This document shows, piece after piece, positions 22,818 to 34,750 of a stretch of DNA of 64,000 nucleotides. Under the pieces are notes generated by a model that was not told the origin of the DNA, made no database searches, and was given only the letters and a program-made list of their open reading frames with translations. Every line of letters begins with the position of its first letter. Position 1 is the stretch's first letter. Location: contig JNVV01000005.1 in NCBI GenBank assembly GCA_000733355.1, positions 472,649 to 536,648 of the forward strand. Direction: 5' to 3'. The position numbers and the translations under genes are program-made. The DNA comes from Falciphora oryzae (lineage: Eukaryota > Ascomycota > Sordariomycetes > Magnaporthales > Magnaporthaceae).

Positions 22818-25405
22818 TTAATGCACCATAAGCGATATGAATTCCGTATGTACATCCCAATCCTGTGCCGGCCCGCGCAGTCTCCTGAAGACCGTCAGCC
22901 AGCTCCCGTCAGCCTTCTCGGGGCTGATTATGACGTCGTGCACGCGTATATGCTCCGGTATATCGAAGGGCGCCTCCATACTACCCGGGCGGTGTGTTGG
23001 GATTTGCGACTGGAATGCGGGCGTGTTGGGCTGACCGTAGTTGTGTTGGCCAAGATAGTTTGGTTGCTGCTGTGGTGGTGGCGGCTGCTGCTGGTGCTCG
23101 TTTGTAAGGTGTTGGAACTGGTGGTGGTCAAACTCCGGGCTGTAGTGCGAGGAGAAACCATGGGCCAGAGTAGAGGTTGCTTGCAGCATGGCGTGCGTGT
23201 CCGAGTGTGAATCCGATCCATAGGACCCGTCAGACCCTCCAGACCCTCCAGACACGGCCGATGACGGCCGCCCCCACTCGCCGCCGACGTTGATGTGACT
23301 TGCGACAGAGGACGCGCGCGAACGCTGACCACTACCCGGGTGCATCAACGATGGCTGCAGGAGTGGCGAGGGCGCAAGGAACCCGGACATGTCGGTGCTG
23401 GCTGTCACTGCTGCGACCAGGGCGGCAGTGACGGCGGCGTCGTGCTGCTGTTGATGCTGTTGCGGCCTAAAGGAACCTGCGGCGTTAAAATTGACCTCAG
23501 TGCCAGCCACCTCCACGTCCATCATGAGACTTGGGTCTATCGGAAGCCCAAGCCCGAGGTCTTCCAGTCCCAGCAGACTCCCATCCCCCATGTCCAAATG
23601 TGAGCTCTCGCTGGATCGTCGGAAGGCGTCATCGTTCGCTGTGCCGACGGCTGCCCTTGCGGCGGGGTGCTGGCCACCAAGCGGCTCGATGCTTGCGGGC
23701 AGGTTATGATAGCTCTCAAACACTGCCTGCTGCTGGTGCTGCTCGGGAGATGCGTCGTATGGCGGGCTCATCAGCATGGCAGGGTGAAACGGGGGGTGCG
23801 ATGTGTCATCGCCCGCAGACTCCTCCTCGACCTTGATGATGTGCTCGGCGATAGCAGCCATCCGATGTGCCTGCCACAGGTTCTCACGCCTCTGGGGGTT
23901 CTGCTTGAGCAGGTCGAGCGCCGAGTGGCGGATCAGGGGGTGTCGGCACTTGGTCGCGACGTAGTAAAGGATGGGGATGACGTAGGTCTCGAAAGTGAAC
24001 ATGGCGCGGGCGTCGGTGGGCTCGCCGGACTGCTGCTGGCCAGCCCTGGCCCTGCTCATCGTGGAGTAGGCCTCAGGCTTGTTCAGGATAAGGGCGGCGA
24101 GGGGTATAATGGCGGAAAATGACGAGAGGTGGTCGTCGAAGCAGGCCTCGGCGCTGCTGAGTGAGGTAGCGACCCATATGTTCATAGTATGCAGGTACAT
24201 CTGGAAAACAGCAGAACTGACGTCCGACATGTGCGCAGGTCGGACGACCTGGTATAGGGAGAAAGCGACGCCGAACTTGGCTAGGCGCTTTGTTAGGCAG
24301 TCCTGCTCCTCGCGCAGGGCAACAAAGGTTTCGGCGGGCACGTTGTTGCCGTACCTCGCCTGGCGGGCACGCTGCATGAAGCGAAGAACTTCGTCCATGA
24401 AGTCGTACAGCACGAAGCGGATCTCGTGGACCGATTCGAACACAGTCGGCACATCGGGCAGTGTCTTCAGGCCATGGGGAATGGGCACGGGCTGGCCGCC
24501 AAAGAGAAACGAGGTCAGGCTCAGGCGCAGGTATATGGGCACTAAGTGAAGCTTGACGATGTCGATCTCCGGGTCCCTGGAGGCGGCCTTGCGGTCGAGT
24601 TTGCTCAGGATCTGGCGGCCCTGCTCCAGGTGGATCAGCGACTCCTTGTCCTTGCCGTGCATGAACTCGAGGCAGACAAAGAGGACGCAGGTCAGGAGCG
24701 GGGCCAGGGGGCGCGAGGTGGTATCCTTCATGTGGTCGATCATGTAGGCGATGGCCTTGTTGTACTGCTGCAGCGCGAACGAGGCCTTGGTGCCCGGGCT
24801 GGCGGGGTCGAGGTGCGGCGACGAGGCAGGCGAGATGGCGGCAGGGCCGTCGCCCTGGGTCAGCGACTCGTGCATGCTGCTCACTGCGAGCACGGCATGG
24901 CGGACTGCGGGCTCGGCCTGGCAGACCTGCAGGACCAGGACTTTCCAGAAGATGGCGTCGAGGTCGCCGGCTAGGTGCGGGGCCGTGACCTGTTGAAAGA
25001 AGTGGAACGCGCGCTTCTCCTCGGGCAGCGCCCACTCGAGCAGCGTCGAGAAGGATGAATAGGGGCTGCCACCGGTGGAGAGGCCCCTGCCGTCCCTGTT
25101 GGACTTGCGACGCGAGGCCATGATGCTGGGGTCGAGGTAGCCATCACACTTGCGGCCCGACTTCATGCAGCGCACACAGAAGGGCTTGGCCTCGTCACAC
25201 TTGACCTTGCGGACTCTTTGATTTTTGGAGTTAGCACCAGCGGGAAACAGGCATGATCACTTGCCAGAATGGGCCATATAGGAGACCCGACTCACTTGCA
25301 GGTGATGCAGCCCGTGCGAACCTTTCTTGAACCCTTCCGGCCGGACGTGACGTGCTGGTGCTGCGGGGACGGCGAGTCCGGCATATTGTCTGGTTGGTGA
25401 AACAT
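22818..25405 (-). CDS. Zn2Cys6 (fungal binuclear cluster) transcription factor
   Basis: Exon 1 (25405-25296) and exon 2 (25215-22818) encode about 835 residues. The DNA-binding cluster is split by the intron: GCITCK|VRKVKC, then FCVRCMKSGRKC. Spacing is C-X2-C-X6-C-X6-C-X2-C-X6-C, exactly that of Gal4-type factors. The large middle part (HFFQQVTAPHLAGDL, AVRHAVLAVSSMHE) looks like the Fungal_trans_2 regulatory domain. The C-terminal third is rich in Gln, His and Ser (runs of Q and H near residues 650-760), a likely activation region. Target genes are unknown and no metabolic cluster lies beside it. The start MFHQPDN is conventional for the class, but the frame is open with an ATG far upstream (26110), so the N-terminus could be longer. 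Confidence 0.9.
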
Positions 25406-28400
25406 GCTTGTGGCGCGGGGATGAATTTGGATCGGTCTCTCGACCAGAGTGCGAGCAGCTTGCCTCTCTGGCTGGCCTCGGATAACGTCAACGAATGTCG
25501 GTCCCTCGAAAGACTCAACCCGAGGACGGTGAGATGAAGAGCCGGGCCAGCCGGGGTTATATTCATGACAGAAACCCCTCCCCTGTGGACTGTGTCGCCA
25601 TGTGGTGACGGCGGCACGCCCTGTGCTTCTTGGGGCATGGCAGGGCAGGGGGGCAGGACACCGTCCCGACCCCCTGTGCCGTGCGAGTGGGAGGAGGTGG
25701 GTTGATCCTAAGCTGCGGGATGGGGTGGAGCTCAATGGGTGGCCCACGACCATGACGGTGGGTGTGCTGGGGGGGTGGGCGTGTCCCCTGGGGCCTGCCT
25801 GGGGTGGCTGAGGGCCTGCAAAGTCAGGGTGTTGCTTGATTGCCTGGGCCGGCGTGTTTGGTTGGCAGCCCGCTCCAGGCTCGATCCAAGCATCCATCCA
25901 CTGGATCGTCATCCACACCCGCCGCCGACTGCCACCTAACTCTCGCCCGCCAAATTTGAGGGCATGCAGGTGAGCATCGCGTACCAGACGTGCCTTGTCC
26001 GTCGGCCTGTCTAGCCCCCGGCTTGAGCGGATGGCAGCAGGTAGCACCGTCCCGGGCGCTGATCTTTTGTTTTTTCTTGTCTTTTTTCTAAGCCCGCCAA
26101 TGCCCCTCATTTTCTTTGCTGGCCGTGCTCCGTCTACTCCTCCCCACCAGGCCCACCGAAGGCAGCTTCATAGGTGTCAGCTGGAGCTCAATCTGGGCAA
26201 TTTGCCCGCTAATCACGAACCCATGAACCACGCGGCCCGCCTGAAGGTACCCGCCCCAGACGTTGACCAGCCCTACAGCAAAACGCGCGATTCTCAACCA
26301 GAGCTAATCCTAATCGTCGTGCTCTCTGTTTCTTTTTGTTATTATTTTATCACTCATCGTTATTATTATTCAACAGGGATGAACCATATCAGACCACATA
26401 TTACCCCTGCCGACTCCCTTGCCCGTTCTTCTTTCCCCTTTTCCCAAGATCGTGGCAGCCTAATTCTCATCCATGCTTGGGTAACAGCAAGCGGCATGGT
26501 GTTCGTTCCCCTTTCACCGATGTCTTGGCGAGTTCCAAGTGCCAGGACGACAGGGAGTGTCAATGGTGGACACTGCTTATAAACGATAAGCACAAGTCGA
26601 CAGACGATTCCCGGCACCACGCTTTGGCGCGTTGACCGCGAGAGGGCGAACCTAGTGGGAGTGCTGGGCCCTGCTGCGCACACTACCCTGCTGGATAGCA
26701 GCACACGACGCCATGCATGCCCAAAAGAACACGCCCAGAGGCGAGGTTGACTACTCTGATTTAGCCGCCAGACCACCAGGATCGGCAGAGGTGCATGCGC
26801 GCTTACGCCTCGTCAAAAAGTCGATTTAGCAGATCAACAAATAATCCGTGTTTGAGGTGTACGGCGCCGGTGCCCACGCCGACACTATTCGCGCCTTCTT
26901 GGTACATACGTCCAAGGAGGGGCGGTCTGGCGGTCCCCGGCAGGGGCAGGAAGACACGGAATAAACGGGCAGGATACGCTCTCCCACGCAGTACTGCACA
27001 CGTCCTTCCATTTCTGGGCCGCCGTATCCACCTGCCCAGAAGACTCAAACCCAAATCCCAGATCCCGGACTCCAGATTTGGCAGATCTGTTCTCGCCCTT
27101 GGAAGCACATTTTCCAACCCAAGATTTTGCGACTGGGATGCTCCTTGTGGGTGGATACCTTGTCGACTGAGTCTTGCTGCACGGCAGCTTCCTGGTGGGC
27201 TGGTAGGTAACGTTACTGCACGGTACCCCCAACGGCGGAGACATATCGGATACTTTCTTTTCTGTGCCAAGCCTTTTTTCCACCAGCAAAGAAGAACACA
27301 AAAACCCAATCGGTCTGCAGCATAATAAAATATGATCTGATCCCCGCTCCCACGGGTCTCAAGACGACATGACGGCACGTTCGGGACAAGATCCAGGATG
27401 TATAGCCGTTGAGCAAGCAAGGTTCCATGCGCTGGAATCCTTCCAGGCTTCCCCAATTACCGGTAGAGTGGCTCGAGAATGGCTTCCAGCACGGTACAGG
27501 TTCCCGCAACCTTGTTTTCCCAGGCGCGCTGCGTCCCACCCGCCTCGTTCTCTGCCCAATCATGCAATTTGACGCACCCCCAAGCTATTCTCAGGACGGA
27601 AAGGCGCCGGACGAGTGGTTGGGGCGCCGGCTCGGCTCATTGGCCGGCTAGGCGCCTGGAGAAGCCTGTCATGGCCTTGTCTGGCGGGGAGCAGTTTGGG
27701 GCGTGGCCTACAAGCCCCGCTGCCGGCTGTGTCCAGACGCCACCCCCGGCCCCTGCCAGTCCGTCCCCCTAAACTGGTGCCTGCTGGAGACCCCATTCCT
27801 GAAGCAACGCCGCGACAATGAAGGAAATGAGGCGTCCCGGAGAGACGAGAGCAGGGAATTCCCGTTATCTCCGTCGCTGGAGATTCTAACCCCGGTGCCC
27901 CGTCCTTTGCTCTACATACGCTAGCAACGAGGCCAAGACGTTTCTTCAATGCCCAGAACCAGGCCGCGCTTTGTCGTCGACGGCCGCTTGGCGTTCGCTG
28001 GGAGTCGGGACCCCAGTCCGCTCCGCGATGCCCCCTCGTTCCGTATTGCCGCCTTGTTCCCGCAATGGCTAGTTGATTCTTCGAAACCGCGGCCGGTGGC
28101 TTTACCTACGGTGAACCAAGTATCCATCTCCCCTGTGGCTTGAGCCCTAATGACCTCCGATACACGTCGGACCTTAACTCTTGCAAGATGGACATGCCAG
28201 CCTCCTGCCTGTGCTCGTATCTACTGGTAGGAGCCGTTGGGACTGCTTGACGCCTTGACACTTCCTAGTAGGCAGGTATCACTACGTCTCCCAACAGGCA
28301 CCTCGATTCCTCCCAGGCACTGAATCTCGCAGCAACCCAGGATAGGAAAAACAGGTGCCTCGGCCGAACTCCCCATACAGCCTCAACCTGCTCGATGGAC

Positions 28401-29526
28401 ATGGCGCAGTAAGCCGGCTCCTTCCGAGACGTTATGTACTTTCAAACATCAGCCCAACGGACGGTGACCGGGCGAGCAGCATACGCGGAGGCGCGGTGAG
28501 GACGAATCCGCGCTAACTCTGCGTGCTGTTCCTTTATCGTCGTGGCATCTCCCAACTTCAGCCCTGTGGCCCCGCTCTTCACCATCCTCGTCCACCAGGC
28601 CTGCGACACTGGCAAATCAGCGAGAATACTGCCGGGCTCGCAGATTTACCAAGTGCACATCTTACCTCAGCGATGCAGATATGTGACGTGACTTTGCTAA
28701 AACAGGCCCGGAAGGGGCAGAAGGAGCGGACCCGGAATCCACGATGTGATTTCAAATCCGCTGAACGAGAGGACTTCTGGCAACATCTCCGCTTCTAACC
28801 TAGGCCGCCTGGACTATCGATCTTCTAACCTACCTTGGCGACCTGGCCTATCAACGTTCCTGAGGAGCATCCGTGCGTCAATTCGTTTCCTGGTCCTTGC
28901 TGCGTCTCGTTCATTTATTTCGGTTTGATTTTCTATAATTGTTTTATGGAGCACGAGACGTCCCGTCTGGCCTCTGCCAGAATAGACGACCTGACCAATC
29001 ACGACACGGCCTCAGGCGGGACCGAAATCGGGTGTCTTGACCGAAGAGGTGCGCCAAGGCTGACCCTTGTGTGCCGGCGCGGGGCCGTGTGCGGGAACAT
29101 GTGGCGGCGGTCCCAGACAAGATGGTTGGTGGTTGCGTTGGTGGCTGCAGGTGTGGGTTGAAGGGAAAAAAGAAAAAAAAAATGAGGCGAGGGTGTGATC
29201 CGGGGATGCCAATCTTTTGTGGGGAATTTCTCCGAATCTTTCAAGCTGACATCTCCACCTGGGATGGAGTCATGAAAGTTCGCGGAGCGCAGAGTCAATG
29301 AATCTGTTTGGGTGCCATTTTCGGGGCTGGCGGGGCCTGATTTTCGGCCTGCGCAAGCACGCAATAATAGCTTATGTCAGCGTAGACAATTTTTTGCATC
29401 ACTCTCTGTGACCCCATTAGAGGCACTGAAAGGCTGGAATTTGGTCGTCGGGAACTGCACTGATCAGCCTTGCATTAGAACAACACGGCCTACTTTCCCG
29501 AAAACGAAAGAAGAGCGTGCAGAAAA
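25406..29526. other. 4.1 kb intergenic region
   Basis: Divergent spacer between the Zn2Cys6 gene and RPC19. The first ~700 bases form an open frame in phase with the transcription factor. The rest has only short frames without recognisable domains, plus an imperfect tandem duplication at 28792-28854. No mobile-element protein is visible. Confidence 0.5.
28792..28854. repeat. Imperfect tandem duplication (two ~30-base units)
   Basis: Units at 28792-28820 and 28822-28854 both begin CTTCTAACCTA. They then match at 14 of 18 positions after a 4-base insertion in the second copy. Confidence 0.65.
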
Positions 29527-30192
29527 ATGGCCCCTAGGACCAAAGGCCGCTCCGAGGCCCCGCAGGCCAGCCAAGCAGAGGACGTGGACGCTCGGATGGG
29601 GGACGCACCCACGTCAGCCCAGCCAGACGCCGTCGGCCAGGCCGACGAGGACTTTGACGAACCCGAGGAGGAGGAAGAGGAGGAGGAGCAGCGCGTCAAG
29701 ATGGTGAGAATCTAACCTAATGCCGCCCCCAACTTTAGAGTAGACTCTTTGGTTCTGACATGTGCAGCTCCCCGGCTCGACACCCACCGCGGCCTCGTTC
29801 GAGTTCCTGAAGGAGGGCCATACCCTGGGCAACGCGCTTAGGTACATCATCATGAAGAAGTAAGCTCAGGCCCTCCGTCCTCTGCCCTTCCGAGTCGGAT
29901 CCGCCAGTGCTGACGCCGCATCTAGTCCTGAGGTTGAGCTGTGTGCTTATGCGATCCCTCACCCCTCGGAACATAAGATGAACCTAAGGATCCAGACGTA
30001 TGGTGAGTGAACGTCCTCTCTCAACCATCCACGTGACTTCCAACATGCTAAACCCTGGATCTAGATGGCACCACGGCGATTGAAGCCCTAGAGAAGGGGT
30101 TGAAGGACCTCCAGGACCTCTGCGATGTCGTCACCGACAAGTTCACTGTGGCCAAGGAGGAGTTTGCCGGCCAGATGCAGACCGACTCATAA
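29527..30192 (+). CDS. RPC19: RNA polymerase I and III common subunit AC19
   Basis: Four exons (29527-29703, 29768-29859, 29926-30002, 30065-30192) encode 157 residues. AC19 pairs with AC40 in the assembly platform of RNA polymerases I and III, equivalent to Rpb11/Rpb3 or the bacterial alpha dimer. The N-terminal ~55 residues are acidic (EEEEEEEEQ). The Rpb11-like dimerisation fold follows (SFEFLKEGHTLGNALRYII, then YAIPHPSEHKMNLRIQTY), with the C-terminal helix IEALEKGLKDLQDLCD. Every exon join restores a family-conserved residue (MKN|PEVE, QTY|DGTT). The gene is convergent with the complex I subunit gene, whose stop is only ~240 bases away. Confidence 0.95.
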
Positions 30193-30432
30193 TGGGTCTG
30201 GCCTAGCGCTCGGTGGGATTAAGTTAAGTGACTTCATAGGCTTGGTGACCTCTTCAGTCCCAGGGTCTGAGAATCGAGGGCCTGGAGAGGCAGGAGGGAA
30301 ATGGAAATGGAACATGGGAAAAATTGGCGTTCTCAGGCGCAACTCTGGCGGAACTTTTTGGTAAACTCGATGGGATACCAGTGTCTTATGTACATACACA
30401 ACGAGACCCCTTTGTTTGACGATGCCTCCCTT

Positions 30433-31213
30433 CTAGTTACGGCCCTGAACATGGGGTTAGCAAGAATGCAGGAGGAAAGAAATATTGAGGCCAGCAATAT
30501 GCAGCGCGGCAGCAAAGACTCACCTCGAGGAACCCCTCCATGAAGGTCTTTGGTAGCCTCTTGTCTCCCCTGAAGTTCTCGTCCTTGAAGTACGACATAA
30601 CGTGAGTCGTCTGCTTCCAGAAGTTCATCGTCTCCTACGGATGGGCAACATTAGCATGAGGAGTCCCCCCCGTTGTTCCAGACAACGACGCGCTCCTCGG
30701 GGGATCCGGTCGACGTCACTATCTTGGCGCGAGGCTCCAGGGTTGCGTTTTAGTTGCCTACCTGGTACTCCGCGTTGCTCTGGAACAAGAGGACGTCCAC
30801 CACAGGCAGCTTGTTGACGAATCTGTGCCGCTCGAACTCCTGCCGCATGCGTGTCCTGATGGCCGAGACGGGGTGCGTCACCGAGTACATGGTCTGGATC
30901 TCGGGGGCCTGGAGAATCTGGGCATTAGCGGGGGATTGCGCCCATCGGAGGCAGGGTAGTCGGGGCGTGCAGGGTGCGTCGGGCCGGCGGCGAGCTGGCG
31001 GTGGTGCGGACGCCCATCGGGGACCGTCTGGGACAGGAGGGATCAACGTACGGCTCGGAGCCACTCGCGGTATGACGCCAGGACCCTCCTCTTCGCCTCG
31101 GGCCAATTGGCCGCTGGTCCAACCGCGTTAGCGGGTTGTTAAAATCGGGGTGGCGATGGAGACTTCTTACATTGCGTCGTCTTGCGCGCAAACTGGGTCG
31201 GTGTAATTGCCAT
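30433..31213 (-). CDS. Complex I accessory LYR subunit (NDUFA6/B14, 14.8 kDa)
   Basis: Five exons: 31213-31171, 31113-31052, 30908-30762, 30634-30524 and a 12-base terminal exon 30444-30433, together 124 residues. This is the LYR-family subunit of mitochondrial NADH:ubiquinone oxidoreductase that works with the acyl carrier protein. The motif reads SYREWLRA, with the Leu of LYR replaced by Ser. Conserved features are [18 protein letters not shown] and [20 protein letters not shown]. The last exon adds only GRN and the stop, which matches the ending I remember for fungal homologues (FMEGFLEGRN). All joins keep frame. It shares a 490-base divergent promoter with BUD31. Confidence 0.9.
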
Positions 31214-31703
31214 GGCGTCGGCTGAATTGGTGGTTTGGACTGCTCTCGGAGCTGGGGGTTCTCAAGGAGCTTCGCACCGCGGTTGAAGCTGCCATGAAGT
31301 TGAGGTCGCTGTCACGTGAGCTCTTGGCGGGTCTGCAGCCCGATTTCCCTGGGCGCGCGCGGCTGAGGCAACCACCGCGTTTGATCGCCCCGCAGCCTCT
31401 CCTGGCGCAGCCCTCCCGCTTGCGGAAGTCCCGACCATCCATCGCGCGTCGGGCTCTGAAAGTCGTCATCTCAGCTTGCAGCCTCGCCTGTCGCCACCAC
31501 TCCCCAATATCGCGTATTGGGTATTTTACTATTGCCGGATTCCTCAAGGCACACTCGGCTTCGGCAAGCGCTCACGGACTCCATCGCTCTCCTGCCTGCC
31601 GGCCGTACCCGACCTAGTTTGCTCTAGGCCTGCGCCGACTCCGTCGCCTAGAAACCCGCCGATCCCGTCGCATAACCAACTATCGTCGCCACACACAAAA
31701 ACC
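31214..31703. promoter_or_regulatory. Shared divergent promoter region
   Basis: 490 bases separate the start codons of the complex I subunit gene (-) and BUD31 (+). The BUD31 side is CT-rich. No specific factor site is claimed. Confidence 0.55.
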
Positions 31704-32251
31704 ATGCCCGCAATCAGGCACGCGTCGAAGCGCAAGCCCCCACCGGAGGGCTTCAGCGACATCGAGGATGACCTCCTGATTTTCGGCAACAAGATGAAGG
31801 ACGCGCAGAACACGCCGACCGACAACGTGCCCAAGCACCAGGCGCAGTGGCCCATCTTCCAAATATCCCACCAGAGGAGTCGCTACGTCTACGAGCTCTA
31901 CTACGAGAAGGAGGCCATCTCGAAGAAGCTGTACGACTGGCTCCTCAAGAACAACTACGCCGACGCCATGTTGATAGCCAAGTGGAAGAAGCAGGGCTAC
32001 GAAAAGGTATGCTTTTCTTCTCCCGGGGCGTGACGGCCTGCTCCTTTTGCTTTCTCGCTGGAATGGGGAGACGATGGCTAACTTTTAACGCTTGCTTTCC
32101 CATATAGCTTTGCTGCCTGAGATGCGTGCAGACGAAGGAGACCAACTTCAGCTCCACGTGCATCTGCCGTGTTCCAAAAGCCCAATTGAAGGAAGACAGG
32201 GATATCCAGTGCGTCAGCTGCGGGTGCCACGGTTGCGCTTCCAGTGACTGA
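31704..32251 (+). CDS. BUD31: Pre-mRNA splicing factor Bud31/G10
   Basis: Exons 31704-32006 and 32108-32251 encode 148 residues, the standard size of this nearly invariant family. Bud31 is part of the NineTeen-related/SF3b-associated core of the spliceosome. The N-terminal half holds [20 protein letters not shown] and the helix [21 protein letters not shown]. The C-terminal half is the cysteine-rich zinc region ([34 protein letters not shown]). The intron (GTATGC...ATAG) lies between YEK and LCCLRC. It faces the ZNF511-like gene tail to tail at ~320 bases. Confidence 0.97.
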
Positions 32252-32573
32252 GGAACACGCTTTTTGTTTTGTCACTGGAGTTTCCGCACGAATGACGCAT
32301 ACGAACAAGCCACTGGGATGGGTCTGCTTGTCACCGCCGTCCACGGAATGGCCACCACATCATCCGACTCTCGAAAGTCTAGTAGACGAACAATGGTGTC
32401 ACGAGGCGTCCGGCTTCTCCATACATGGCGTACGTGTCGTGGACCTTGATTTTATTATTCCAAACCTCATTAGCTAATACCATAGCCCTCAGAAGACATT
32501 TTTCAACTGTCTGCTACGTGTCGGCATCGTCTGCAACACTGGCCGGCATGTACCGTATGGAAGACCTGCGGGC
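32252..32573. other. Convergent 3' intergenic region
   Basis: About 320 bases between the BUD31 stop and the stop of the C2H2 gene. Probably both 3' UTRs; nothing else seen. Confidence 0.6.
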
Positions 32574-33474
32574 TCAGTGCGATCGAGTGAATCCTCCTCT
32601 GCGGCCCCCTCTCCCAAAGGAGATGGACCGCGGCACCAGCTTCAGTGATGACATGCCGCTGGACAACGAGTCCATCTCCATCTCCACGTCTTTGCTGGGA
32701 GTTGGGTGTTCCACGTGCATCTCCCTGTCCTTTGCCTTGGTGTCGTTTTTGTCGACGCCGCTTTTGCGGGGCTTTTCCTTACTGGCAGCATCTGTAGCCC
32801 GTCCGTCTTCTTGTGCTTCTCCAGCTGCTGCTCTAGCCTTTGCCGCAGAGTGTCTGTCCTCTTTGGACCGCGTTCTTCGATGCCCGCCCACATCGCATAG
32901 AAGGGACTGTCTCCCGTCGATGCCGTACCTGGTCACATCGAAGAAGAAGTTTGGCGGATATGTGTGCTTGTCGATCAAATGGCGACGACGCTTGGACGGA
33001 TCTCTGCATTTGCGATCACAGTCCTCGACGAAGCACGAGTACTTATTGGCCTGTCAGCATGTGGTGCCTGAGCGTTGCAGCGCCCACTTTCGTTTTGCAG
33101 GATAAGGGACTTACAGTGCGTTCGCCTTTGTCTCTCAGTGCCGCCACGAAGGAGTCGTGGCACTCTTCGATGTGCAGGCTCAGAATGTGATCAGAAGGGA
33201 AGTTCTTCTTGCATTCGTGGCAGCGATTCACATGCTGCTTGTTGTAGTGGGTGTCGTATTCGTCAAAGGTGGTGAATGTCAGGGTCTGTGGATGCAGGGT
33301 GCACCTCAGCGTGCTTGCCGCCACCGATGCGCCGGTGCTAATCTCATTCCCGTCCAACTCCCTCATCTTGGGCACCGGTTCCGGCCCCATCTCGTAGGCG
33401 GGCGGGGAGGCTATACTGCTGCCCTCGGGCGACGAGGCGGAGGGCTCTTCTTCGGGCTCACGTGAGCGTTTCAT
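32574..33474 (-). CDS. C2H2 zinc-finger protein, ZNF511-like
   Basis: Exons 33474-33115 and 33050-32574 encode 278 residues. Three degenerate C2H2 units follow one another: LRCTLHPQTLTFTTFDEYDTH, NRCHECKKNFPSDHILSLHIEECH and, after the intron, YSCFVEDCDRKCRDPSKRRRH. The sequence then runs into LIDKHTYPPNFFF. The HDSF segment and the tyrosine-proline after the last finger are the pattern I know from ZNF511 homologues. Function in fungi is not established; a nuclear nucleic-acid-binding role is inference. The C-terminal ~120 residues are charged and low in complexity. The start MKRSREPEEE is the usual one; a second ATG nine codons upstream (33501) is in frame. Confidence 0.85.
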
Positions 33475-34750
33475 TCTCCCTGCCCGGGGTGTAGGGAGCA
33501 CTGACGGAGTTCAAGAGTTCAAAAGGGGTAAATTACCAGCGAGAGGCTCCTGCTGGCTGGCTGGCCGGTTTCCAGCGAGACACCGACGTGGGTGGGTGGG
33601 TAAGTACAGCACAGCCAGAGAACGCCGGTCCTGGTCCTGCCTGTCTTCGCTTTGAGCTTCTGTTCTCTCGACTGGCGCTCTGCTCGGTCGGTGGCCGGTT
33701 CTGTGCTCCGACTCCGTGCGCAACGAGGAAGGTGGGCCCGGGCGGAGGACCGTTGTGGGTGTGGGTGCGGCGGCGCTGGACAGGGACACTGGACAGGGGA
33801 GCTGGCCTGTCGAGAAAGCACGCACTGCTGCGCGCGTCTGCCTTCACTCCCTTTGGCGTCTTCTTCGACGCTTCTAGAGATGTTGGAGGTACAACCGAGA
33901 TGCTTCTCTGGGCGCTTTGTCGGTCAGAGCCGTGGAGGGCCAGCGGTGCGGCGGGTGGGGAGCTCCATCTCTCCTCCTATCCGTCTGCCCGTGCCGTCCA
34001 GCCAGCCGTCCTGTGGGTCAGTCTTGCTCATGTCAATGTGGGGGAACCCTGGGACCAGAGCACAGTCACGCAGCACGGGCCACCAACACAGCAAATCTCA
34101 CAAGGTTATTGGCTTACGCCTCGTGATTTTGATTTGCGCCCATCTCGCGCCGCCCTCACTCACCCAGCTCATTGACTGACTGCCTGTGACCTCTCTGGCT
34201 GGTTCCGTCACCAGCCTTGTAAATAGCTTCATTCCTCGGGCACAGCGGACCAGCACCAAGCGGTTGTTGCTGGCTCTTCACTCTCTTCTGCCGCAGCCCC
34301 CGAACTTCCCTGGCTCCGACTATATCAGCCTCCGAGCTCGCCTGCCGCGTGTCTCGTTCTGCTGCCAAATGTTCACGCCAGGAACGGTCCTGGCTCACCA
34401 TCAGAAGAAGAGTTCAGGCTGCGCAGCTCCCGCCGCCGCTCCCGCAACCGCGCCGCCGCCCACCCAAACCCCGACCAACCTTGAAGAACACTGCTGCCGC
34501 TCAAGTTATGGACTGGGTGCAGCTTCTCGTTCCGCGGTTGGTTTTTCTCAGGCGTAGCGCTTGACTTGCTTTCCAAAAGCTCAAGGTCGCCGTCCCCACC
34601 AAGCCGTCGTCTCCGATATAACCAGCGCCCCCCTCCCTCGCCACCTCGGGCCTGCTTGTGTCTTGCATCGCGCTCGTCGCACAACGGCCGCCGAGCACGA
34701 CCACAAGTCGTCAGTTTCGACTGCGATTGCGATAGGGTCTTTCGGGCATC
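33475..34750. other. Divergent intergenic region
   Basis: 1.28 kb between the ZNF511-like gene (-) and SMG7 (+). Open frames are short, overlap on both strands and have no domain. It should hold both promoters and leaders. Confidence 0.5.

Noticed and set aside
26803..27456. 217-codon minus-strand frame in the 4.1 kb gap
   Set aside because: No domain, overlapped by other frames on both strands, amino-acid composition unlike the real genes here. Weak enough to leave out.
25406..29526. Possible degenerate transposon in the 4.1 kb gap
   Set aside because: No terminal inverted or long direct repeats, no reverse transcriptase or transposase fragment, and base composition not visibly AT-skewed.
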